A DNA stretch of 64,000 nucleotides from Qipengyuania pelagi (GTDB lineage Bacteria > Pseudomonadota > Alphaproteobacteria > Sphingomonadales > Sphingomonadaceae), in NCBI RefSeq assembly GCF_009827295.1, contig NZ_WTYD01000001.1:868001-932000 (forward strand), read 5' to 3'. Below are positions 8,032 through 16,085 of this stretch, piece by piece (position 1 is the first letter of the stretch; each line of letters begins with the position of its first letter). A program made the translations under genes and the position numbers. The notes under the pieces were generated by a model. The model was not told the DNA's origin, ran no database searches, and saw only the letters and a program-made list of their open reading frames with translations.

Positions 8032-10133
8032 GCGGGGAGACCAGTCCGATCTTCGGCAGGCTCGACTGGACGGTCACGCCCTATACCGACCTGCTGCGCG
8101 AGGTGAACAGCAGCACCATCGTCGGGGCCGGAGCGGCGAGCGTGCTGGTTCTGGGCGCGATCGCGGGGGTGGCGCTGCTCACCTGGAAGCGCTGGTGGGG
8201 GCCGCTCTACCGCGAATGGCTGACCTCGGCGGACGCGAAGAAAATCGGGATCATGTATATCGCGCTGGCGCTGGTGATGCTGGCGCGAGGGATCATCGAA
8301 GGCTTCGTCATGCGCGCGCACCAGGCTACTGCGCTGGGCACCCTGGCGCAGCAGGAAAGCGGCCTCGTGGCGCCGGATCATTTCGCCCAGCTGTTCAGCA
8401 CGCACGGGACGATCATGATCTTCTTCGTCGCGATGCCGTTATTGATCGGGCTGATAAATTTCGTTCTGCCCCAGCAATTGGGCGCGCGCGACATGGCGTT
8501 TCCGGTGCTCAACCAGGTCAGCCTTGGGCTGACGGCAGTCGGCGCGGCGCTGGTGATGGTCTCGCTCCTGATCGGCAAGTTCGGGACCGGCGGGTGGACC
8601 ATGTACCCACCCTATACGGGCATCGACTTCAGTCCGGGCGAGGGGGTCGATTACTGGCTCTGGGCGATCCTGATTTCCGGCGTCGGCTCAACTCTGACGG
8701 GCATGAATTTCGCCGTCACGATCTTCAAGGAACGCGCGCCGGGGATGCATTTCATGCGGATGCCGCTGTTCTGCTGGACCAGCCTGTGCGTCGCCATCAT
8801 GCTGATCTATGCCATGCCGGCCCTGACCGTATCGAGCGGGATGCTGGTGCTGGACAGATATCTCGATTTCCATTTCTTCACCAATGATGCCGGTGGCAAC
8901 ATGATGAATTATGCCAACATCTTCTGGATGTTCGGCCACCCGGAAGTCTACATCCTGATCCTGCCGGCTTTCGGCGTCTTTTCAGAAATCAGTTCCACCT
9001 TCTCGGGCAAGCGGCTCTATGGCTACACCTCGCTGGTGATCGCCAGCATGAGCATCGCCGTGATCAGCTTCACCGTCTGGCTGCATCATTTCTTCACCAT
9101 GGGGCAGAGCGCTGGGGTCAACATCGCCTTCGGCATCGCGACGATGATCATCGGTGTGCCGACGGGGGTGAAGATCTACGACTGGATGGCGACCATGTGG
9201 CGCGGCCGCGTGCGGATCACGACGCCGATCGTCTATCTGACCGGGTTCTTTCTGCTCTTCGTCATCGGCGGGCTGTCCGGCATCATCCTCGCCAACCCGT
9301 CGATCGATTATCAGGTGCACAATTCCACCTTTCTGGTGGCGCATTTCCACAATGTGATCATCCCCGGCGTGCTGTACGGAATGCTGGCGGGTATCCATTA
9401 CTGGTTCCCCAAGGCCTTCGGCTATCGCCTCGACGAGACATGGGGACGGCGCACGGCCTTTCTGTTCGTCGGCGGCTTCATCTTTACCTTCCTGCCGCTC
9501 TACGTGCTGGGTCTGATGGGAATGCCACGCCGCTCGCCAACCTTTCAGAACCCCGATTTCCTCCCATGGATGTATATCGCCGCATTCGGTGCGGTGCTGA
9601 TGCTGTGCGCGCTGGCCGCGCTGTGCTGGACGTTCTGGACCAGCTATCGCAATCGCCTTGCCCTGGCCGTGCCGGGTGGCGACCCGTGGAACGGGGCGAC
9701 GCTGGAATGGTCCACGCCCGCCCCGGTGCCCGAATGGACGTTCCCGCGCATCCCGCATGTCGTCGCGCGCGACGATTGGGGAGAGGCGAAGCGTGGGGAA
9801 GACCCCTGGAAGGCGCCCGAGCGCTATGACGACATCGAAATGCCTGCGAACACCGCGCACGGCCTCCTGATCGCGGGCGCCGCCTTCGGCCTCGCCTTCG
9901 CGATGGTCTGGCATATCTGGTGGCTGGCCATCCTCAGCTTGCTCGCGATACCCGGTCTGCTCATCCTGCGCGGAATGGTTGTGATCGAGCCCAGAATCAT
10001 CCGCGCGGCGGAAGTGGAGGATGCCGATCGGCGCTTCCGGCAGCAGGTGGCGAATCTTGCGCCGGTCACGCGAGCGGACGAGGAAACGGAGCGCAATCGC
10101 GGCGTGCCCGATGTTTCGGAGTTTGCCGGATGA
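8028..10133 (+). CDS. cyoB: Cytochrome bo3-type ubiquinol oxidase subunit I
   Basis: CyoB is the catalytic heme-copper subunit that reduces O2 to water while oxidising ubiquinol and pumping protons. The 701-residue polytopic protein carries the diagnostic ligand motifs. These are STHGTIMIFF for the low-spin heme His, MFGHPEVYILILP with the CuB His and cross-linked Tyr, WLHHFFTMG with the CuB His pair, and VAHFHNVIIPG with the heme His residues. The lysine-channel and proton-entry regions look complete. The start is GTG, overlapping the cyoA stop by 4 bp, and the stop overlaps the cyoC ATG in the same way, so subunits are translationally coupled. Confidence 0.97.
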   Translation: MSGETSPIFGRLDWTVTPYTDLLREVNSSTIVGAGAASVLVLGAIAGVALLTWKRWWGPLYREWLTSADAKKIGIMYIALALVMLARGIIEGFVMRAHQATALGTLAQQESGLVAPDHFAQLFSTHGTIMIFFVAMPLLIGLINFVLPQQLGARDMAFPVLNQVSLGLTAVGAALVMVSLLIGKFGTGGWTMYPPYTGIDFSPGEGVDYWLWAILISGVGSTLTGMNFAVTIFKERAPGMHFMRMPLFCWTSLCVAIMLIYAMPALTVSSGMLVLDRYLDFHFFTNDAGGNMMNYANIFWMFGHPEVYILILPAFGVFSEISSTFSGKRLYGYTSLVIASMSIAVISFTVWLHHFFTMGQSAGVNIAFGIATMIIGVPTGVKIYDWMATMWRGRVRITTPIVYLTGFFLLFVIGGLSGIILANPSIDYQVHNSTFLVAHFHNVIIPGVLYGMLAGIHYWFPKAFGYRLDETWGRRTAFLFVGGFIFTFLPLYVLGLMGMPRRSPTFQNPDFLPWMYIAAFGAVLMLCALAALCWTFWTSYRNRLALAVPGGDPWNGATLEWSTPAPVPEWTFPRIPHVVARDDWGEAKRGEDPWKAPERYDDIEMPANTAHGLLIAGAAFGLAFAMVWHIWWLAILSLLAIPGLLILRGMVVIEPRIIRAAEVEDADRRFRQQVANLAPVTRADEETERNRGVPDVSEFAG

Positions 10134-10756
10134 GCGACACCAATCTCTATCCCGGCCTGAATCTTGGTGGCGGGCACGGCGATGCGCACGATCAGGCCGA
10201 GAACACCGTGTTCGGGTTCTGGGTGTTCCTGATGAGCGATCTCATCATTTTCGGAATCCTGTTCGCATCCTATGCTTCTTACCTTGATCCCATCGGGCTT
10301 GCCGGTGGGCCGGGGCCGCGCGACCTGTTCGACGTCAGGAGCGTTGCCATTCAGACTGCCTTCCTGCTGGTCGGCGGCGTGGCCTATGGCGGCGTGTCGC
10401 TGGCGGTCAAATACGAAACCGGGCGAGCGAAGGTCATCCTGTGGCTCTTGATCTCCGCCGCGCTTGGCGCTGGCTTCCTGGTCTTCGAGGTCAGGGATTT
10501 CATTACGCAGGCAGGCGAGGGCGGCGTGCCGCAGGCGAGCGGTTGGCTCAGTTCCTACTGGGCGCTGGTCGGCCTCCACGGTATCCACGTCCTGTCCGGC
10601 ATCATCTGGATCCTCGCCATGGCCGCGCAGATCCTCAAGCGCGGGATGGACGATACGGTGAAGGTGCGCCTCTCGATGCTGGGCGTATTCTGGCATTTCC
10701 TCGACCTCGTCTGGGTCGGCATCTTTTCCTTCGTATTTCTGGTGCCCCTCGCATGA
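10130..10756 (+). CDS. cyoC: Cytochrome bo3-type ubiquinol oxidase subunit III
   Basis: CyoC is a five-helix accessory membrane subunit of the bo3 oxidase that stabilises subunit I. The 208-residue sequence shows GFWVFLMSDLIIFGILFASY at the first helix, then helices near 65-85, 95-115, 140-165 and 180-205, with the typical GLHGIHVLSGIIWILAMA and VFWHFLDLVWVGIFSFVF segments of the COX3 family. The ATG overlaps the cyoB stop as ATGA. It is the third gene of the cyo operon. Its length matches E. coli CyoC (204 residues). Confidence 0.95.
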   Translation: MSDTNLYPGLNLGGGHGDAHDQAENTVFGFWVFLMSDLIIFGILFASYASYLDPIGLAGGPGPRDLFDVRSVAIQTAFLLVGGVAYGGVSLAVKYETGRAKVILWLLISAALGAGFLVFEVRDFITQAGEGGVPQASGWLSSYWALVGLHGIHVLSGIIWILAMAAQILKRGMDDTVKVRLSMLGVFWHFLDLVWVGIFSFVFLVPLA

Positions 10757-11133
10757 GCAGACCGAACACTGGAGAGCTGGATCCGAAGGACACTGCGCGC
10801 GCGGAAATCCGCAGCTATGCGATCGGTTTCGTCGCGAGCCTGCTGCTGACGAGCGGTGCCTTTGCCGCGCACCTATCGGGACTGTCGGCGCCGTGGAAGA
10901 TCGCGTTGATCTGCGCGGCCGCCCTCGTTCAGATCGTCGTCCACCTGCGCAATTTCCTGCATCTCAGCTTTTCGGGCGAGCAATCGCGTGAGGACCTGCT
11001 GCTGGTGCTTTTCTCCGTCTGCCTGCTTGCGATCATGGCGGGCGGCACCTGGTATGTCATGGCCGACCTTGGCGAGCGAATGCACCAGGGTGGGATGGAT
11101 GGCGCTGATATGCGCTCGATGTCGGCGGACTGA
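10753..11133 (+). CDS. cyoD: Cytochrome bo3-type ubiquinol oxidase subunit IV
   Basis: CyoD is a small three-helix subunit of the bo3 oxidase that helps CuB insertion and complex stability. The 126-residue protein has three membrane segments (about 22-42, 45-66 and 80-102). Between them it has the family pattern VQIVVHLRNFLHLSFSGEQS, which resembles the VQ..VHL..FLH signature of CyoD. It starts with an ATG that overlaps the cyoC stop (ATGA). No cyoE or regulator follows, because the next feature is a tRNA on the other strand. The C-terminal tail after the last helix is Met- and Asp-rich (MHQGGMDGADMRSM). Confidence 0.92.
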   Translation: MSRPNTGELDPKDTARAEIRSYAIGFVASLLLTSGAFAAHLSGLSAPWKIALICAAALVQIVVHLRNFLHLSFSGEQSREDLLLVLFSVCLLAIMAGGTWYVMADLGERMHQGGMDGADMRSMSAD

Positions 11134-11290
11134 GGATTTCGGCAATCTAACGCTCAAACCTGTCTGCCGACGCCCACGCGAAGTGAACAGGCGTTTCAGC
11201 CATGTAATAGCGCGTTAGCTCGGACAACTGGGAGACGGTCCGTTCGGCTCCGGCGCATGGCGCGGGCTCTGAACGCAAAAACGCCACCGA

Positions 11291-11365
11291 TGGTGACCCC
11301 TACGGGAATCGAACCCGTGTTTCAGCCGTGAAAGGGCCGCGTCCTAACCGCTAGACGAAGGGGCC
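11291..11365 (-). tRNA. tRNA-Glu (anticodon TTC)
   Basis: Read on the minus strand, the acceptor arm pairs GGCCCCT with AGGGGTC (one G-U pair). The D arm contains AGCGGTTAG, the anticodon loop CTTTCAC gives TTC for Glu, and the T arm carries GGGTTCGAATCCC. The CCA end is encoded. Just downstream, a short CACC-ATC-GGTG stem followed by GCGTTTTT could act as terminator. A promoter-like pair lies about 33 bp upstream. Confidence 0.96.
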
Positions 11366-11397
11366 AGTCCCGTTGCCGGGTCGGTGGCGTGGCCGGG

Positions 11398-11426
11398 CGT
11401 CTAATGGGCTGTTCGGATATCGTCAA
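11398..11426 (-). promoter_or_regulatory. Candidate housekeeping promoter of tRNA-Glu
   Basis: On the minus strand a -35 box TTGACG is followed after exactly 17 bp by a -10-like TAGACG. It ends 33 bp before the mature tRNA 5' end. TTGACG is the common alphaproteobacterial -35 and the spacing is ideal. The -10 is only partly like the consensus. Confidence 0.45.
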
Positions 11427-11467
11427 GCCTCGGATTGCGGCAAATTTTCAATCCGTCCACCAAACGC

Positions 11468-13258
11468 TCAATCTGCCCAGGCCGCGTCTTCCAAATGCAG
11501 CTCCGCAGCAGGCCGCTGGCCCCAATCGTCGATCTTCGCGCGCCCCGCCAGCCAGAGCCTGCGCCCGCGCGCGCCATGCAGCAAAGTCTGGCCAAGCTCG
11601 CTTTCCGCCATGCGGAAACCGATCGCCTTGAAGCTACGTCCGTCGTCGCCCGATGCGACGATGCGGACATGGCCGGTGCCCACCACGTCGCATTTTACGA
11701 GCCGCACCGGGCCGACAGCGAGGCGGGGGCCGGGCCAGCCCATGCCGAACGGGCCAGCCCCTTCCAGCGTCTCGACCAGATCGGGCACCAGCCCTCCGGG
11801 CGAGACGGCGAGATCGAGCACGGTCGATTGCCCCGCGCTCGCCCGCGCAACGTCCTTCGCCAGACGCTCGTCCAGCCAGTCGGCAAAGGCATCAAGCCGG
11901 TCGGCGTCGATCGTCAGCCCCGCTGCCATCGCGTGGCCGCCGCCTGCCACTAGCAACCCGCTCTCGCGGGCAGCGATGATCGCGGCGCCCAGATCGACGC
12001 CCGCGATGGAGCGGCCCGATCCCTTGCCCTGACCGGTCTCCTCGTCGATCGCGATGACAAGCGCGGGCTTGCCGGTCTTTTCCTTGATCCGACCGGCGAC
12101 GATGCCGATCACGCCCGGATGCCAGCCCCGCGCCGCGACGAGCGTGACAGCGCGATTGTGCTGGCCCGCCAGCTGTTCTTCCGCCGCCTCTTGGACCGCG
12201 GCCTCGATCGCGCGGCGCTCGTCGTTGAGCTGGGAAAGCTGGGCGGCGATGGCTGCCGCCTCTTCCGGGTCCTGCGTCGTCAGCAGGCGCACGCCCAGAG
12301 TCGATTCGCCGACACGTCCGCCGGCATTGATGCGCGGGCCGAGCGCGAAGCCGAGATCGCTACAGGCGGGCGCGCGCTTCAACCGGCTCGCATCGATCAG
12401 CGCCGCCATGCCGATATTCGCGCGGCGCGCCATGATCTTGAGGCCTTGCGCCACGAAGGCGCGGTTCAACCCGTGAAGCGCCGCGACATCCGCCACGGTG
12501 CCGAGCGCGACCAGATCGAGCAATCCCATCAAATCGGGCTCGCGACGCGATTCGAAATAACCACGTTCGCGCAAGGTTCGCACCAGAGCTATCGCGAGCA
12601 GAAAGGCGACCCCCACGGCAGCGAGATGGCCGTGCCCCGCCGCGAGGTCGTTTTCGTCGAGCCGGTTCGGATTGACGAGGGCGAGGGCGCGCGGGAGTTC
12701 GGCGGCGCATTTGTGGTGATCCACCACGATCACGTCCACGCCAGCGTCATGCGCCTGTTGCAGCGCATCGAACGCCATCGCGCCGCAATCGACGGTGACG
12801 ACGAGGCTACTGCCCTGCTCGCCAAGCTTCACCAGCGCCTTGCCCGAGGGGCCGTAGCCTTCGAGCAGGCGGTCGGGAATGTAATAGTCCGCGTCGATTC
12901 CGAGATCGCGCAGCAGGCGGATCAATAGCGCTGCGCTGGTCGCCCCATCGACGTCGTAATCGCCGTAGACGGTGATCCGCTCCCCACTCAGCACCGCCTG
13001 AGCGAGACGATCGGCGGCGCTGTCCATATCGTTGAACTCGGACGGATCGGGGAGGAAATCGCGCAGGGTCGGCGCGCGATTGCGAGCGAGATCGTCCTCG
13101 GCCACGCCGCGCGCGAGCAGGAGTTGGGTTACGATGTCGTGACTGACAGTCGCCGCGCCGCCACGCGACAAATCCATGTTGCCACCGCGCCAGCGCCATG
13201 TCCTGCCAGACAGCGATCGCTCGATCCCGAGCACGGAAGGGGCGGTATCTGTGGGCAT
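11468..13258 (-). CDS. recJ: Single-stranded-DNA-specific exonuclease RecJ
   Basis: RecJ is a 5'-3' single-strand DNA exonuclease used in RecF-pathway recombination, base excision and mismatch repair. The 596-residue protein is a DHH-family phosphoesterase. It has motif I in YGDYDVDGATSAA (residues about 98-110), the VDCGAMAF region, and the DHH motif at residues 180-182 in VIVVDHHKCA. A downstream DHHA1 domain has GGGHAMAAGLTID, and a C-terminal OB-fold-like region follows. The ATG giving MPTDTAPSVLGIERSL was chosen because the longer frame upstream overlaps nothing useful and lacks a ribosome site. It is divergent from the flavodoxin-like gene with 82 bp between starts. Confidence 0.95.
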   Translation of the reverse strand: MPTDTAPSVLGIERSLSGRTWRWRGGNMDLSRGGAATVSHDIVTQLLLARGVAEDDLARNRAPTLRDFLPDPSEFNDMDSAADRLAQAVLSGERITVYGDYDVDGATSAALLIRLLRDLGIDADYYIPDRLLEGYGPSGKALVKLGEQGSSLVVTVDCGAMAFDALQQAHDAGVDVIVVDHHKCAAELPRALALVNPNRLDENDLAAGHGHLAAVGVAFLLAIALVRTLRERGYFESRREPDLMGLLDLVALGTVADVAALHGLNRAFVAQGLKIMARRANIGMAALIDASRLKRAPACSDLGFALGPRINAGGRVGESTLGVRLLTTQDPEEAAAIAAQLSQLNDERRAIEAAVQEAAEEQLAGQHNRAVTLVAARGWHPGVIGIVAGRIKEKTGKPALVIAIDEETGQGKGSGRSIAGVDLGAAIIAARESGLLVAGGGHAMAAGLTIDADRLDAFADWLDERLAKDVARASAGQSTVLDLAVSPGGLVPDLVETLEGAGPFGMGWPGPRLAVGPVRLVKCDVVGTGHVRIVASGDDGRSFKAIGFRMAESELGQTLLHGARGRRLWLAGRAKIDDWGQRPAAELHLEDAAWAD

Positions 13259-13340
13259 GGTCCCGGTTTTAGGCGCCTGTTCCTGAACCGCAAGGGAGCG
13301 CGGATTGACAATCGACAGTGGCTTGCGATGGTGGAAGGCG

Positions 13341-13826
13341 ATGTCGCAAGCCCCCCTCCTGATCGCCTGGCACAGCCGCACCGGTGCCAGCCACGCCATG
13401 GCCGAAGCGGCATTCGAGGGGGCAGGGGATGTGGCTCTATGCCTGCCCGCCGAAGACGTCGAGCCCGAGCATTTTCTCGCTGCGCGCGGCTATCTGTTTT
13501 GTTGTCCCGAAAACCTCGCCACGATGAGCGGGATGATGAAGGACATGTTCGATCGCTGCTATTACCCCGTCCTCGGCCGGATAGAGGGCCGCGTCTACGC
13601 CACCATCATCGCGGCGGGATCGGACGGGGAGGGCGCCCAGCGCCAGATCGACCGGATCGCGAAGGGCTGGCGGTTGAAGCGGGTCGCCGAACCTCTGATC
13701 GTCAATTTCGCGGCGCAGACGCCCGATCGGATTCTGGCTGACAAAAGCGTGCCGGACGACACGCTCGACCATTGCCGCGAAATCGGCGCGGGTCTTGTTG
13801 AGGGGCTTCAGGCGGGCATTTTCTGA
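13341..13826 (+). CDS. Flavodoxin-fold NAD(P)H oxidoreductase-like protein
   Basis: This 161-residue protein has a flavodoxin-like fold. An N-terminal strand and phosphate-binding loop read LLIAWHSRTGASHAMAEAA (FMN phosphate site, residues about 6-24). A second element is GYLFCCPENLATMSGMMKDM, typical of the isoalloxazine-side loop in NAD(P)H:quinone reductases and WrbA-like proteins. The third FMN loop would be around IIAAGSDGEG. The exact electron partner is unknown. The ATG is preceded by GGAAGG, somewhat close to the start. The gene converges with the nitronate monooxygenase gene, 12 bp away. Confidence 0.7.
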   Translation: MSQAPLLIAWHSRTGASHAMAEAAFEGAGDVALCLPAEDVEPEHFLAARGYLFCCPENLATMSGMMKDMFDRCYYPVLGRIEGRVYATIIAAGSDGEGAQRQIDRIAKGWRLKRVAEPLIVNFAAQTPDRILADKSVPDDTLDHCREIGAGLVEGLQAGIF

Positions 13827-13838
13827 CCCGCCGGGTTT

Positions 13839-14807
13839 CTACCCGGTAGCTTTTCCCAGCGCGGCCTTCGCATCTTCGTATTCGCGCGCCAGCCGTTCGA
13901 CCATCTGCGAAACCGGGCCGACCGATTTGACCGTGCCGATGCCCTGACCCGAACCCCAGATATCCTTCCACGCCTTGGCTTTCGTGTTGCCGCCGCTGCC
14001 GAAATTCATCTTGCTCGGATCGCTGACCGGCAGATCGTCGGGGTCCATGCCCGCCGCCTCGATGCTGGAGCGCAGGTAATTGCCGTGCACGCCGGTAAAG
14101 AGGTTGGTGTAGACGATGCCCGCCGCATCGCCCTCGACGATGCCTTGTTTGTAGCGCGCATCCGCATTGGCCTCGTCCGTCGCGATCCAGGGCGATCCGA
14201 TATAGGCGAAATCCGCGCCCAATGCCTGCGCGGCGAGGATCGAGCGGCCATGTGCGATCGAGCCGGAGAGCGCGACGAGCCCATCGAACCATGCGCGGAT
14301 TTCCTGCATCAGCGCGAAGGGGCTCAACGTACCCGCATGGCCGCCAGCCCCGGCGGCGACGGGGATCAGCCCGTCCGCACCCTTTTCGATCGCCTTGCGC
14401 GCGAAGCGGTCGGTGATGACGTCATGCATGGTGATCCCGCCCCAGCCGCGCACAGCATCGAAGATTTCTTCGCGCGCGCCCAGAGACGTGATGACGAGCG
14501 GGACCTGCCATTTGCCGCAGGTCGCCATGTCGGCCTCGATCCGGTCGTTGGAGCGATGGACGATTTGGTTGACCGCGAACGGTGCGGCGGGGCGGTCGGG
14601 ATTGTCGCGATTATGCGCGGACAATTCTTCGGTAATCTGGTGGAGCCATTCGTCGAGCTGCGACTGGGGCCGGGCATTCAGGGCCGGGAAGCTGCCGACG
14701 ATCCCCGCCTTGCACTGCGCGATCACCAGCTCGGGCCCGGATACGATGAAGAGCGGCGATCCGATCACCGGGAGGCGAAGGCGGTCGAAGGGGGCGGGCA
14801 GGGGCAT
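13839..14807 (-). CDS. Nitronate monooxygenase (2-nitropropane dioxygenase family)
   Basis: The predicted enzyme is an FMN-dependent TIM-barrel that oxidises alkyl nitronates such as propionate 3-nitronate. The 322-residue sequence has an N-terminal LPVIGSPLFIVSGPELVIAQ and GIVGSFPALNAR. Further motifs are ITSLGAREE and the family glycine motif AAGAGGHAGTLSPFALMQEI containing the catalytic-type His. GSIAHGRSILAAQALGADF marks the FMN phosphate region. Length and motif order match the NMO family. The start is an ATG with a clear N-terminal strand. It lies upstream of and in the same direction as nothing obvious; the amidohydrolase gene precedes it by 69 bp and could be cotranscribed. Confidence 0.88.
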   Translation of the reverse strand: MPLPAPFDRLRLPVIGSPLFIVSGPELVIAQCKAGIVGSFPALNARPQSQLDEWLHQITEELSAHNRDNPDRPAAPFAVNQIVHRSNDRIEADMATCGKWQVPLVITSLGAREEIFDAVRGWGGITMHDVITDRFARKAIEKGADGLIPVAAGAGGHAGTLSPFALMQEIRAWFDGLVALSGSIAHGRSILAAQALGADFAYIGSPWIATDEANADARYKQGIVEGDAAGIVYTNLFTGVHGNYLRSSIEAAGMDPDDLPVSDPSKMNFGSGGNTKAKAWKDIWGSGQGIGTVKSVGPVSQMVERLAREYEDAKAALGKATG

Positions 14808-14876
14808 GGTCGGGTGTCCTCTCGCTGGTTATGCCAACCGGGTTATGGCGGTCCGCCCCGCTTGTCGAGATTGCCG

Positions 14877-15953
14877 TTACGGAAGGTCCTGCAGGCTAGG
14901 CAGGACGTGCGCGATATCGTAGGTGCGCGCGGCGTTCATGCAGAACAGGTCGCGCTTTTCCTGCGCCGACGCGCCGGAGGCGAGCCGCTTGAACGCGTTC
15001 CACAACACCGGGTAGCTCGCGCCCCAGCGATCGACCGGGTAATTGCTTTCGAACATCGCACGCCCGGTTCCGAACGCCTCGATGCAGGTTTCGATATAGG
15101 GCCGCCACATCGTCGCGAGCTCTTCCGAACCGCATCCCTTGGCGGGACCTTCGTCGGGCATACCGCAGAACGACATTGCGAGCCCGCCGAGCTTGACCGA
15201 CACGTTCAGGCATTCGGCGATCGCGCGGATGCTGGATCGCCAGCGATCGAAATTCTCCGGCAATGTGCCCGCATACGACCCCATCCCAAGCGGGGTGCCG
15301 CAATGGTCGAGCACGATCGCCTGATCGGGAAAGGCGCGGGCGAGATCGAGCACGTCGCCAAGCTGCGGTTCGAGCACCCAGGCATCGAAGTTCAGCGCGA
15401 AACGCGAATAGGCGGCAAAGCCGGCGCGAAAGGCGTCCGAGCGATAAAGACCTTCCGGCGCGTGGAAGGGAGGACCGAGCACCTCGGGATCAGCATCCCA
15501 CGCGCCTGCATGACGGATACCCTTGAAGCGGCCATTCCCGGCAGCGATCAGCGCCTCGATCACCGGAGCGATCGCATCGCCGAGCGTAAGGTCCGCATGT
15601 CCCACGATTCCCGCACATGGGCGATAATCGCCGTAAAGGCCGCTTGCACCCTGCGCCGCCACGCCGTTCGCGTATTCGACTTCGCCGACCGGCTTCATCG
15701 CATCTTCGCGATCGGCCGCATAATAGGCCCCGCATTCCATGAAGACCGTCGCGAGAATGCGGTGGGAGGGTGTCTGACCCGATCCGCTCACATCCTCTCG
15801 CAACGCGTCGAAATCGTAATAGGCCGCACCCGCGATTGCCTCGAGAAAGGGATGGCGCGGGGTCGGGAAAGCGGGCAGCAGGGGGCGCAGATCCCAAAGG
15901 TGGTGATGGGGATCGACGATCGGAAGATCGGGTTCGAGTATAGTTTCGGCCAT
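14877..15953 (-). CDS. Amidohydrolase-2 family TIM-barrel metal hydrolase
   Basis: This 358-residue protein belongs to the amidohydrolase superfamily, subfamily Amidohydro_2. It starts with a metal-binding PIVDPHHHLWDLR motif (residues about 11-23) and has the internal barrel motifs KGIRHAG, VLDHCGTPLG and the C-terminal MFESNYPVDRW with the catalytic-type Asp. Relatives include lactonases such as L-fuconolactonase or 2-pyrone-4,6-dicarboxylate hydrolase and uncharacterised hydrolases, so the substrate cannot be named. It precedes the nitronate monooxygenase on the same strand with a 69-bp gap, and the pair may act in degradation of an organic acid or nitro compound, which is inference. Confidence 0.82.
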   Translation of the reverse strand: MAETILEPDLPIVDPHHHLWDLRPLLPAFPTPRHPFLEAIAGAAYYDFDALREDVSGSGQTPSHRILATVFMECGAYYAADREDAMKPVGEVEYANGVAAQGASGLYGDYRPCAGIVGHADLTLGDAIAPVIEALIAAGNGRFKGIRHAGAWDADPEVLGPPFHAPEGLYRSDAFRAGFAAYSRFALNFDAWVLEPQLGDVLDLARAFPDQAIVLDHCGTPLGMGSYAGTLPENFDRWRSSIRAIAECLNVSVKLGGLAMSFCGMPDEGPAKGCGSEELATMWRPYIETCIEAFGTGRAMFESNYPVDRWGASYPVLWNAFKRLASGASAQEKRDLFCMNAARTYDIAHVLPSLQDLP

Positions 15954-16085
15954 AATTTCATCTCCCCGTAACCATTTCGGAACGCTCTCTGGCTAGCATT
16001 TGATGCGTGGCTCTACGTAATGCGCCGAAGGTGGCTTCTTTTAATGTTCTGCGTTAGGGGCATGGGTAGGGGCAAGGGTTAAGTC

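Noticed and set aside
14085..15971. Plus-strand open frame (628 codons) across the nitronate monooxygenase and amidohydrolase genes
   Set aside because: It is antisense to two genes with intact catalytic motifs and lacks any recognisable domain.
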